A DNA stretch of 6,812 bases from an uncultured Porphyromonadaceae bacterium (GTDB lineage Bacteria; Bacteroidota; Bacteroidia; Bacteroidales; Muribaculaceae): the NCBI GenBank assembly GCA_938027385.1, contig CALJBF010000135.1, positions 1 to 6,812 on the forward strand, in the 5' to 3' direction. A program made the position numbers and the translations under genes. The notes beneath the pieces were generated by a model. That model was given only the letters and a program-made list of their open reading frames with translations. It was not told where the DNA came from and made no database searches. This document shows, piece after piece, positions 1 through 6,601 of the stretch. Position 1 is the stretch's first letter. The number at the start of each line of letters is the position of its first letter.

Positions 1-144
1 TGTGGCCTCACAGAGCACCGACGCGCCGATAAGCGGCTCATCGTCGGAGCGCGAAATCACTGTCCCGTGCACAGTGATATTCTGTGCGTGTGCCGCCAAT
101 GCCATGATGAACATCAGGATTGCACTAAGGAGTGTTTTTTTCAT
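1..144 (-). CDS. SusC-like TonB-dependent outer-membrane receptor, N-terminal 48 residues (partial)
   Basis: Translating the minus strand from the ATG at 144-142 gives 48 codons that stay open to the window edge. Residues 1-20 form a signal peptide: a KK start, a hydrophobic core, and a likely cut after AHA just before Gln21. Residues 23-44 (ITVHGTV...EPLIGASV) match the opening strands of the carboxypeptidase-regulatory-like domain that precedes the plug in SusC-family receptors. Such receptors pair with a SusD lipoprotein to import oligosaccharides in a TonB-dependent way. Here the neighbours suggest fructan or fructo-oligosaccharide as the cargo, which is inference. The gene lies downstream of the regulator gene on the same strand, separated by a terminator and its own probable promoter. 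Only the N-terminus is visible, so another protein starting with the same domain cannot be excluded, though the regulator-plus-hydrolase context makes SusC by far the most likely. Confidence 0.82.
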   Translation of the reverse strand, partial: MKKTLLSAILMFIMALAAHAQNITVHGTVISRSDDEPLIGASVLCEAT

Positions 145-183
145 GATTTGTTTTTCTTAGGTTAGCTTGGATTGTTTGTGCCA

Positions 184-219
184 CAAAATTATTTAACAGG
201 CGGCACGGGTACCTACAAA
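184..219 (-). promoter_or_regulatory. Probable promoter of the susC-like gene
   Basis: On the minus strand, 191-184 reads TAATTTTG, an exact fit to the Bacteroidetes -7 consensus TAnnTTTG. A TTTG at 219-216 could be the -33 element, but the gap between them (24 bases) is a few bases longer than usual, so this half is weak. Transcription would start near 177, giving a leader of about 33 bases before the ATG at 144. The A/T-rich, G-poor sequence just upstream of that ATG fits a start without a Shine-Dalgarno sequence. Confidence 0.5.
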
Positions 220-221
220 AT

Positions 222-301
222 ATCTGGCATCAACTGTGAAAATTTGAGCCATGACAGATTTATTATAGCAATTGCAGATTTTTTCACACTGTGTAATCTG
301 C
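222..301. repeat. Cluster of CAGATT repeats upstream of the susC-like promoter (candidate regulator site)
   Basis: CAGATTT occurs as a direct repeat at 255-261 and 275-281, exactly 20 bases apart, or about two helical turns. An inverted copy, AATCTGC at 295-301, pairs with GCAGATT at 274-280 as arms of an imperfect 28-base palindrome whose centre contains CACACTGTG. A fourth, shorter copy (ATCTG, 222-226) is inverted and touches the putative -33 element. The cluster lies directly upstream of the susC-like promoter, where an HTCS activator would be expected to bind. That role is inferred from position and spacing; I know of no defined consensus that it matches. Confidence 0.4.
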
Positions 302-314
302 TGTGGGCGTGCAG

Positions 315-351
315 AAAAGCCGCCGCCACCCATCGGAGGGTGGCCGCGGCT
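315..351 (-). terminator. Intrinsic terminator downstream of the HTCS gene
   Basis: A strong hairpin lies 29 bases past the HTCS stop codon. The arms 318-331 and 338-351 pair over 13 of 14 positions, with one C/C mismatch at 324/345 and a six-base loop at 332-337. On the minus strand the stem is followed by TTTT (318-315, the first T being the last paired base), a short but plausible U-tract. It should end most regulator transcripts before the susC-like gene, so the receptor would depend mainly on its own promoter. The U-tract is short, so some read-through is possible. Confidence 0.75.
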
Positions 352-380
352 CTGTGTGCGGCCCGGCGTAAGGGGCATGC

Positions 381-3128
381 TCATGCGCCGGCGCCGAGGC
401 GGTCACGCAGTTCGGTGGGCGTCTCGCCGTAGGCGGTCCTGTAACATTTGGTGAAGTAGGCCGGGGTGGAGAATCCCACCTCGTAGGCGATCTCGCTGAT
501 GTTGCGGTCGGTCGACACGAGCATGGCGCGCGCCTGCTCAAGGCGCAGTTTGCGCATCAGCTCCACAGGGGTATAGTTTGTAAGCGCCTTTATCTTGCGG
601 TAGAACTGCGAGTGCCCCAGCCCCATGGCGGCAGCCAGGGTCTCGACATTAAGCGTCGCGTCACTCATGCGGCTGTTGAACTCGGCAAGGAACCGGCGGT
701 AGAAATCGCTGTCGATGTCGCCCTGCGGAAGTGCCGGCGCGCTTTCATCGCGCTCGGTGGCTACAGCAGGCGCGCCCGGCACGCGGCTCTCGAAGAGGTC
801 GCGTATGCGCTTGCGGTTGGCGATCAGCGCGGCGCACCGCGACTTCAGCACGGCGCTGTTGAACGGTTTGGCCAGATAACCGTCGGCGCCGCTGTCGTAC
901 CCCTCGATGCGCTGTTCGTCGAGCGAGCATGCTGTGAGCATCAGCAACGGTATGTGTGAAGTCGAGACCTCGGCCTTTATGCGCTTGCAGCACTCCATGC
1001 CGTCCATGCCGGGCATCATCACGTCACATATTATAAGGTCGGGCACATAGCGGGCGGCCATGCGCACACCCTCGCGGCCGTCGGGAGCGGTGATGACGTT
1101 GTAGTCGTCGGCCAGCAGCTGGGCCACCATGCGGCGTATGTCGGGATTGTCGTCGATCACGAGCAGACGCGGCCGGTCATTGTCAAGCTCGGCGTCGGTG
1201 GGCTCGATGACCTCAAGCTCGGCGCGGATGTCGGTGTCGGTGATGTTGCGCTCGGCTTTTACGGCATCGTCGGCCACATGGCGCACCGGCAGGGTGACGG
1301 TAAATTTCGTACCCTTGCCGACGGCGCTCTCCACCTCGATGGCGCCGCCGTGGAGCTCCACGAACGATTTCGCCAGCCACAGGCCGATGCCCGACCCTTT
1401 GGCATGTATCTTCTCCCCCTGGTAGAAATGCTCGAATACGCGCCCCAGGTCTTCAGGAGCGATTCCCGTGCCGGTATCGGCCACCGAGAACGTGAGCGTG
1501 GTGCCGTCGCACCGGCAGTCAAGGCGTATGGTACCGTTGTCGGGGGTGTATTTGAAGGCGTTAGAGAGCAGGTTGAAGAAAACGCGCTCTATCTTCTCGG
1601 TATCGACGGCCATGCGCCACCCCTCCCCCTCGGGGATGCTGTATTCAAGTTTTATGTGGCGCCCGCGGGCCATAGGCACGAACGATTCCACCCACTCGAG
1701 CATGGTGGCGCGCATATCGGTCTCGGCAAGGTGCAGGTCGAGCTTGCCGCTCTCGTACTTGCGGAAGTCGAGAATCTGGTTTATGAGCCGCTGAAGAATC
1801 TTCACGTTCTTGTTGGCGATCTTCATGAGCGTGTGCTGCCCCGGGGTGAGGTTGTCGGCGGCGGCAAGCTGCGCCACCGGCTCGGCGATCAGGGTAAGCG
1901 GCGTGCGCAGATCGTGCGGCACGTTGGTGAAGAACACCAGTTTCGACTGTGTGGCCTCTTTCAGCTGTTCATTGAGCTGCTGCTGTTTGTCGCGCTGTTC
2001 CTCAAGCAGACGGTTCTGCTCCATGAGCACGCGCTGGTGACGCCGGTGCTGCCAGTAGGCCCTGAGCACCAGGAACAGAACGCCGAACAGCAGTACCAGG
2101 ATGACTATGCTGGCGTAGAACAGCGAGGTCTGCGACGAATGCTGCGCCCAGTAGGCGTCGATGCGCGCTTTGAGCAGGTGCATCTTGGCGGTTTCCTGCG
2201 CTATGGCCTCGTTCTGCAGAAGCAGTATGTCGGCGTTGGTGAGGTCTACGGCCGACGATGCGGGGATGACCTCGTCGTGCGGGTAGGGCTCCTTCTTCAG
2301 AATCTGCAGCGCACGCTGTATCAGGCGGTGCCCTTCGGTGGGATAGAGGAATGTGGCGTCGATGACCGAGTCGGCCACGGCGCGTATCCCTATCGCGGGT
2401 GCGGCGTCGATGCCGATTATGCGTATGCTGTCGAGGCCGCGGCGGCGCGCCACCTCAGAGGCTCCGATGGCCATGCGGTCGTTGTGGGCATATATGAGGT
2501 CGACATCGGGATAGATGCTCAGCAGTGAGTCAGCCACACGCACGGCGTCATCCTGGTTCCAGTCGCCGGGCACGCTGGCCACAATCTCGCCTCCACCGCG
2601 CCTGAGTTCGTCGGCGAACCCTCGGTGACGGTCGACGGCCGGTGTAGAGCCACGACGGCCGCTTATCTCTATCACGCGCGGGCGCGGCTCATAGCGGCGC
2701 ATGGCGTAACGCGCGGCAGAACGGCCTATTCCGGTGTCGTCGACCCCGATACGCGCCGTGTAGGTGTCGCCGTTTATGTTGCGGTCGAAGATTATGACCG
2801 GAATCCCCTTGCGGTAGACCTCGCTGATTACCGGGGTGAGCGCGTCGGCCTCGTTGGGCGACACGATGATGATGTCGAAACCGTTGTCGGCGAAATACCG
2901 TATGTCGGCGATCTGCTTGCTGTTGCTGTCGTCGGCCGAACGGATCTCCACGTTGATGTCGTCGTGGAACATTGCCTCGCGGCTGATCTCGTCGTTCATC
3001 TTCGAGCGCCAGTCGTCCTGACTGCACTGCGACACGCCGATGCGGTATGTCTTCTCCTGCCGGCAGGCAACCGACAGCAACGGCAGGAGCATCACGATCA
3101 TATATTTAAGGTATCTGGAAAAGGTCAT
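381..3128 (-). CDS. Hybrid two-component system regulator with periplasmic fructose/ribose-type binding domain
   Basis: This 915-residue one-chain sensor and transcription factor is a typical full-length HTCS. The N-terminus has a hydrophobic export segment (about 9-21) ending in SVAC (Cys22). Residues 28-310 are a periplasmic-binding-protein domain of the RbsB/LacI type (IIIVSPNEAD, IPVIIFDR, IYAHNDRMAIGA). A membrane helix spans about 336-357 and a coiled coil about 361-396. The kinase core follows: H box FFTNVPHDLRTPL with His405, N box around Asn519 and Asn523, G1 DTGTGI (551-556) and G2 GSGIGL (578-583). The receiver domain (about 654-770) has Asp659/Asp660, phospho-acceptor Asp702, Thr732 and Lys754. 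An AraC-type helix-turn-helix domain occupies about 808-912. Relatives with this sugar-binding domain, notably BT1754 of B. thetaiotaomicron, sense fructose and activate fructan loci; that ligand is inferred here from the neighbours. The start at 3128 is chosen because it supplies the export segment; Met10 is an alternative. The H box has Pro404 where Ser is usual. Confidence 0.95.
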   Translation of the reverse strand: MTFSRYLKYMIVMLLPLLSVACRQEKTYRIGVSQCSQDDWRSKMNDEISREAMFHDDINVEIRSADDSNSKQIADIRYFADNGFDIIIVSPNEADALTPVISEVYRKGIPVIIFDRNINGDTYTARIGVDDTGIGRSAARYAMRRYEPRPRVIEISGRRGSTPAVDRHRGFADELRRGGGEIVASVPGDWNQDDAVRVADSLLSIYPDVDLIYAHNDRMAIGASEVARRRGLDSIRIIGIDAAPAIGIRAVADSVIDATFLYPTEGHRLIQRALQILKKEPYPHDEVIPASSAVDLTNADILLLQNEAIAQETAKMHLLKARIDAYWAQHSSQTSLFYASIVILVLLFGVLFLVLRAYWQHRRHQRVLMEQNRLLEEQRDKQQQLNEQLKEATQSKLVFFTNVPHDLRTPLTLIAEPVAQLAAADNLTPGQHTLMKIANKNVKILQRLINQILDFRKYESGKLDLHLAETDMRATMLEWVESFVPMARGRHIKLEYSIPEGEGWRMAVDTEKIERVFFNLLSNAFKYTPDNGTIRLDCRCDGTTLTFSVADTGTGIAPEDLGRVFEHFYQGEKIHAKGSGIGLWLAKSFVELHGGAIEVESAVGKGTKFTVTLPVRHVADDAVKAERNITDTDIRAELEVIEPTDAELDNDRPRLLVIDDNPDIRRMVAQLLADDYNVITAPDGREGVRMAARYVPDLIICDVMMPGMDGMECCKRIKAEVSTSHIPLLMLTACSLDEQRIEGYDSGADGYLAKPFNSAVLKSRCAALIANRKRIRDLFESRVPGAPAVATERDESAPALPQGDIDSDFYRRFLAEFNSRMSDATLNVETLAAAMGLGHSQFYRKIKALTNYTPVELMRKLRLEQARAMLVSTDRNISEIAYEVGFSTPAYFTKCYRTAYGETPTELRDRLGAGA

Positions 3129-3192
3129 ATAACTACGATGTTTTGGACCCGGGCGTGCCGGCAGGAGGCCGTGTGGCCGTTTTAAGGTGGCA

Positions 3193-3200
3193 CAAAGATA
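3193..3200 (-). promoter_or_regulatory. Probable -7 element for the HTCS gene
   Basis: The minus strand reads TATCTTTG from 3200 to 3193, an exact match to TAnnTTTG. No clear TTTG is seen at the -33 distance. Transcription would begin near 3186, giving a leader of roughly 58 GC-rich bases before the start codon at 3128. The weak -33 side would suit a low, steady level of regulator. Confidence 0.4.
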
Positions 3201-3220
3201 AGCACTCGGCCATAAATTTC

Positions 3221-3274
3221 AGTGCATTAAAGAGTAAAAAATCGGCGTTGCCGAAAATTTGTCATCAAATGCAC
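3221..3274. repeat. Short inverted and direct repeats in the divergent control region
   Basis: GTGCATT (3222-3228) and AATGCAC (3268-3274) form an inverted repeat whose centres are 46 bases apart, between the two divergent -7 elements. The longer string AGTGCATTA (3221-3229) recurs exactly at 3407-3415 inside the hydrolase leader. CATCAAATG (3263-3271) also resembles CATCAACTG in the susC promoter region (228-236). These may be regulator sites shared by the two promoters, but the strings are short and the region is AT-rich, so chance is a real alternative. Confidence 0.3.
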
Positions 3275-3306
3275 ATTTTTTTATAGCGCATTCCCGCCGT
3301 ATGTAG

Positions 3307-3314
3307 TAGCTTTG
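3307..3314 (+). promoter_or_regulatory. Probable -7 element for the GH32-transporter-kinase operon
   Basis: TAGCTTTG matches TAnnTTTG exactly. At the -33 distance there is only a T-run (about 3275-3282), not a proper TTTG; a poor -33 is compatible with a promoter that needs an activator, here presumably the divergently encoded HTCS. Transcription would start near 3318, leaving an unusually long leader of about 177 bases before the ATG at 3495. No better -7 match was found nearer the gene. Confidence 0.5.
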
Positions 3315-3355
3315 TGTCAGCAACGAAAACACAACAAAAGGATATCAAGGCTGAG

Positions 3356-3443
3356 TTTCCTCCCGGCTGCAGTTTCCGGGGGAAAAAGATTGTAAAGGTT
3401 TGTAATAGTGCATTACCTGCCGGAGAAGTCATCCGGGCTTTTT
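3356..3443 (+). promoter_or_regulatory. Structured 5' leader with possible attenuator ahead of the GH32 gene
   Basis: Two hairpins can be drawn by eye. The first pairs 3356-3366 with 3376-3386, with one C/A mismatch, one G/T pair and a nine-base loop. The second pairs GCCGGA (3419-3424) with TCCGGGC (3432-3438), with one bulged G, and is followed directly by TTTTT (3439-3443), the layout of a weak intrinsic terminator. CCCGG at 3362-3366 could pair either with CCGGG at 3376-3380 or with CCGGG at 3433-3437, so two exclusive folds are possible. I do not recognise a known riboswitch class. The regulatory role is inference, and the second stem is short. Confidence 0.35.
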
Positions 3444-3494
3444 CCTCACTGACTTCGAAAAATATATTAACCCTAAAAGCGATAACCTCATATC

Positions 3495-5333
3495 ATGAAC
3501 AAAATACTCGCCATACTTGCGGCGACGGCCACCGTCGCCACAGCAGCCGACGCCGCCGACGGCATACGCGTCGACCATCTCGGCACCAACAACACGCTGG
3601 TGCGCGTGGCTTCCGACGCGCAGGGGCGCTACCTTCTGATGCCCGTGCAGGAGAGCAACGACGACGCCACCGTGAACGTGCTCGTCGACGGCAAGCTCGA
3701 AAAGACAATATACGTGCGCCTGGCAAAGTCGAAGGTCGACTACGAGGTGCCCCTCGACATCGCCCCCTGGAAGTGGCACGACGTGGTGCTGAACGTCATC
3801 ACCACCCAGAACCGCTCAAACGTGCGCGAGGCCAAGGATGACGCCTGCTGGCAGAACTTCGCCCTGGCCGACACTTTCGACACCGCCAACCGCGAGAAAT
3901 TCCGTCCCGCATACCACCACACCCCGCTCTACGGCTGGATGAACGACCCCAACGGCATGTTCTACAAAGATGGCGTGTGGCACCTCTACTATCAGTACAA
4001 TCCCTACGGCTCGAAATGGCAGAATATGACCTGGGGCCATTCAAGCTCGAAAGACCTGGTGCACTGGGACCACCGCCCCCTGGCAATCGAGGCCAACGGC
4101 CTGGGCGCCGTGTTCTCGGGCAGCTCGGTGGTGGATCATGACAACACTTTCGGCGCGGGGAAAGACGCCGTAGTGTCGCTCTACACCTCGGCCGCCACAA
4201 GCCAGATACAGAGTGCCGCCACCAGCACCGACAACGGCGAGACATTCACCATCTACGCCGGGAACCCGGTGATTACCCTCGACAGCGAGGCCCGCGACCC
4301 GAACATGTTCTGGCACGAACCCACAGGCCGCTGGGTACTGGCGCTGGCACACGCCCTTGAGCATGAGATGCTCATATACTCGTCGGCCGACCTGAAGAAC
4401 TGGACCCTCGAAAGCTCGTTCGGCAAGGGACTCGGCTCGCAGGACGGCGTGTGGGAGTGCCCCGACCTGTTCCCCCTGCCGGTCGACGGCAACGGCCCCG
4501 AGAAATGGATGCTGATATGCAACATCAACCCCGGCGGCCCCTTCGGCGGCTCGGCCACACAATATTTCATCGGTGATTTCGACGGCCACAAGTTCACCCC
4601 CGACACCGATGCCGACGGCAAGGTACCCACCAAGTGGATGGACTTCGGCAAGGACCACTACGCCACCGTGTCGTGGAGCGATGCCCCCGACGCACGCCGC
4701 ACCGTGATCGGCTGGATGTCGAACTGGCAGTATGCCGCCGAGGTGCCCACGATGCAGTTCCGCTCGGCCAACACCCTGCCGCGCGAGGTATCGCTCTTCA
4801 CCGGCGCCGACGGTCAGATATATGCCGCCTCCACCCCCTCGCCCGAGGTCGACGCACTGCGCGGCGCCCTTGTCAGCAAGGCTCACAATGCATCGGTGGG
4901 CGCGTCAGGCAGGCGCTATGACCTCCCGGCCGCTAACGACGGCATCTGCGAGATAGACCTTGGCCTCAGTGCCGCCGGCGCCGACTCGGTCACCGTGACC
5001 CTCTCCAACCCCGCGGGCGAGAAGGTGGTGATGACCTACGACCCCAAGGCCGGAACACTGGCATGCGACCGGCGCGAGAGCGGCGTCACCGACTTCAGCC
5101 GCGACTTCCCCGCCGTGACCGTGGCACCCACATTCGCCACGGCAAAAGGGAAACTTGACCTGCGCGTCTTCGTCGACCGCTCGTCAGTTGAGATCTTCGG
5201 CAACGGCGGACGTTTCGCCATGACCAACCTGGTGTTCCCCGGCTCACCCTACACCACCTTGACCGTAAACGCCGCCGGTGGCAAGGCCCGTATCGACGAC
5301 CTGAAAGTATACTCTATAAATCCCGCCAACTGA
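3495..5333 (+). CDS. GH32 fructan hydrolase (levanase/inulinase/invertase family), exported
   Basis: This 612-residue enzyme hydrolyses beta-fructosidic bonds in fructans or sucrose. It starts with a signal peptide (about 1-20, cut near AADA) and has no lipobox cysteine, so it should be released into the periplasm. Residues about 24-130 form a beta-rich N-terminal extension seen in Bacteroidetes GH32 proteins. The five-bladed propeller follows, with WMNDPNG (148-154, nucleophile Asp151), FSGS (207-210), RDP (267-269, transition-state stabiliser Asp268) and WECPD (320-324, acid/base Glu321). All three catalytic acids are present. The C-terminal beta-sandwich (about 450-608) carries the family-typical LRVFVDRSSVEIFGNGG. 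Length and order are normal and the gene appears intact. It is the first gene of the probable operon, 20 bases before the transporter. Family membership does not tell levan from inulin preference or endo from exo action; an exo-acting periplasmic enzyme is the likelier role, by analogy with the B. thetaiotaomicron fructan locus. Confidence 0.96.
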   Translation: MNKILAILAATATVATAADAADGIRVDHLGTNNTLVRVASDAQGRYLLMPVQESNDDATVNVLVDGKLEKTIYVRLAKSKVDYEVPLDIAPWKWHDVVLNVITTQNRSNVREAKDDACWQNFALADTFDTANREKFRPAYHHTPLYGWMNDPNGMFYKDGVWHLYYQYNPYGSKWQNMTWGHSSSKDLVHWDHRPLAIEANGLGAVFSGSSVVDHDNTFGAGKDAVVSLYTSAATSQIQSAATSTDNGETFTIYAGNPVITLDSEARDPNMFWHEPTGRWVLALAHALEHEMLIYSSADLKNWTLESSFGKGLGSQDGVWECPDLFPLPVDGNGPEKWMLICNINPGGPFGGSATQYFIGDFDGHKFTPDTDADGKVPTKWMDFGKDHYATVSWSDAPDARRTVIGWMSNWQYAAEVPTMQFRSANTLPREVSLFTGADGQIYAASTPSPEVDALRGALVSKAHNASVGASGRRYDLPAANDGICEIDLGLSAAGADSVTVTLSNPAGEKVVMTYDPKAGTLACDRRESGVTDFSRDFPAVTVAPTFATAKGKLDLRVFVDRSSVEIFGNGGRFAMTNLVFPGSPYTTLTVNAAGGKARIDDLKVYSINPAN

Positions 5334-5353
5334 ACTGAACCTAACCCCAACAC

Positions 5354-6538
5354 ATGAATACCGCAACAACCGCTACCATGACACGTAAAACCTCGCTGAT
5401 GCAGATAGTGCCGGTGATGCTCTGTTTCTTCGCCATGGGCTTTGTCGACCTGGTCGGCACCGCATCGAACTATGTGCAGAAAGACCTCGGACTCACCGAC
5501 TCGCAGGCAAACCTCTTCCCCTCGCTCGTCTTCTTCTGGTTCCTGATATTCTCGGTGCCCACCGGGATGCTGATGAACCGCATCGGCCGCAAGAACACCG
5601 TGCTGATCTCGCTCGTCGTAACCGCAGTCTCGCTGTTCATCCCCGCTTTCGGCGACAGCTACTGGGTGATGCTCACCGCATTCTCTCTGCTCGGCATCGG
5701 CAACGCCATCATGCAGACTTCGCTCAACCCCCTGGTGACCAACCTCATCAGCGGCGACAAGCTGGCCTCTACGCTCACCTTCGGCCAGTTCGTGAAGGCC
5801 ATCGCCTCGTTCCTGGCCCCGATTATCGCCGCCTGGGGCGCCACCACGCTGCTGCCGACATTCGGCCTGGGCTGGCGCGTGCTCTTCGTGATCTACGCCG
5901 TAGTAAGTTTCCTCTCCATCGCCGTGCTCGGCGCCACCCCCATCGAGGAGGAGCGCCCCGACAAGGCATCGGGCATCGGCGAATGCCTGAAACTGCTTGG
6001 CAAGCCGTTCATCCTGCTCTGTTTCCTGGGCATCATGTGCCATGTGGGCATCGATGTGGGCACCAACACCACAGCCCCCAAGATTCTTATGGAGCGTCTG
6101 GCCCTGCCGCTTGAGGAGGCCGGATTCGCCACCGGCGTCTACTTCATCTTCCGCACCGCCGGATGTTTCCTGGGCGCGTTCATACTCCGCGCCATGTCGC
6201 CCAAGCTCTTCCTGGCCATCAGCGTGGCCATGATGCTCGTGGCCATGGGCATGCTCTTCGTCTGCGACACCCTGGGCGCCCTCTATACCGGCATAGCCCT
6301 GATTGGTTTCGGCAACTCGAACGTGTTCTCGATCATCTTCGCCCAGGCCCTGACGGCACAGCCCGCCGAGCGCAACGAGGTTTCGGGCCTGATGATTATG
6401 GGCCTCTTCGGCGGCACCATCTTCCCGCTTGCAATGGGTTTCATGGCAGACGCCATGGGCCAGGCCGGTGCCGTGGCCGTGATGACCGTAGGCGTGGCCT
6501 ACCTGCTCCTCTACTCGCTCAAGCTCAAGAAAGCCTGA
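5354..6538 (+). CDS. MFS sugar transporter, FucP/GluP-like, probable fructose importer
   Basis: This 394-residue inner-membrane protein has about 12 hydrophobic segments (near 16-36, 57-75, 82-98, 104-122, 141-162, 174-193, 219-238, 258-278, 285-303, 307-330, 344-364 and 371-389), with a charged loop at about 197-215 between the halves. GMLMNRIGRK (71-80) is the MFS signature loop between helices 2 and 3. The overall sequence resembles the FucP/GluP group of sugar:proton symporters, though it is slightly shorter than many. Its place between a GH32 hydrolase and a fructokinase points to fructose as the substrate; B. thetaiotaomicron has the same pairing in its fructan locus. The start at 5354 is preferred because it leaves a 20-base gap; Met9 (5378) is also possible and would not alter the membrane core. 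There is no sign of damage. Confidence 0.93.
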   Translation: MNTATTATMTRKTSLMQIVPVMLCFFAMGFVDLVGTASNYVQKDLGLTDSQANLFPSLVFFWFLIFSVPTGMLMNRIGRKNTVLISLVVTAVSLFIPAFGDSYWVMLTAFSLLGIGNAIMQTSLNPLVTNLISGDKLASTLTFGQFVKAIASFLAPIIAAWGATTLLPTFGLGWRVLFVIYAVVSFLSIAVLGATPIEEERPDKASGIGECLKLLGKPFILLCFLGIMCHVGIDVGTNTTAPKILMERLALPLEEAGFATGVYFIFRTAGCFLGAFILRAMSPKLFLAISVAMMLVAMGMLFVCDTLGALYTGIALIGFGNSNVFSIIFAQALTAQPAERNEVSGLMIMGLFGGTIFPLAMGFMADAMGQAGAVAVMTVGVAYLLLYSLKLKKA

Positions 6539-6545
6539 CCCCCGC

Positions 6546-6590
6546 AACTCTCTTAACTCCCTCAACACCCTTAACTTTCTAAACTCCCAC
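6546..6590 (+). repeat. Five-unit degenerate 9-bp tandem repeat, almost G-free
   Basis: Five consecutive 9-base units start at 6546, 6555, 6564, 6573 and 6582, with consensus AACTCCCTT; each begins with AAC and differs from the consensus at one to three positions. They fill most of the 63-base gap between the transporter stop and the kinase start, which contains only one G (6544). The transcript here would be C-rich, G-poor and unstructured. This could favour Rho binding, or ribosome access to the kinase start 11 bases downstream; both roles are inference. No hairpin is present, so this is not an intrinsic terminator. Confidence 0.8.
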
Positions 6591-6601
6591 CCCTTACAAT
6601 A

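Noticed and set aside
172..541. Small open frames on both strands over the HTCS-susC gap and the HTCS 3' end
   Set aside because: They overlap the terminator, the probable susC promoter and the AraC domain codons, and show no protein features.
1278..2528. 416-codon open frame on the plus strand opposite the HTCS gene
   Set aside because: The HTCS frame has every expected domain and catalytic motif. The antisense product has none and reflects GC-rich codon use.
3318..3494. Known riboswitch (TPP or cobalamin) in the GH32 leader
   Set aside because: A CTGAG string and an ACCTG string recall TPP elements, but the order, spacing and flanking conserved bases are wrong, and the gene set has no link to these cofactors.
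3314..3841. Open frame beginning with GTG in the GH32 leader and overlapping the GH32 start in another frame
   Set aside because: The start is a GTG within the -7 element itself, and the product becomes an Arg/His-rich shadow after 3495. A short leader peptide is not excluded, but nothing supports one.
4041..4886. 281-codon open frame opposite the GH32 gene
   Set aside because: It is a shadow of the GH32 coding sequence, with no recognisable domains or start signal.
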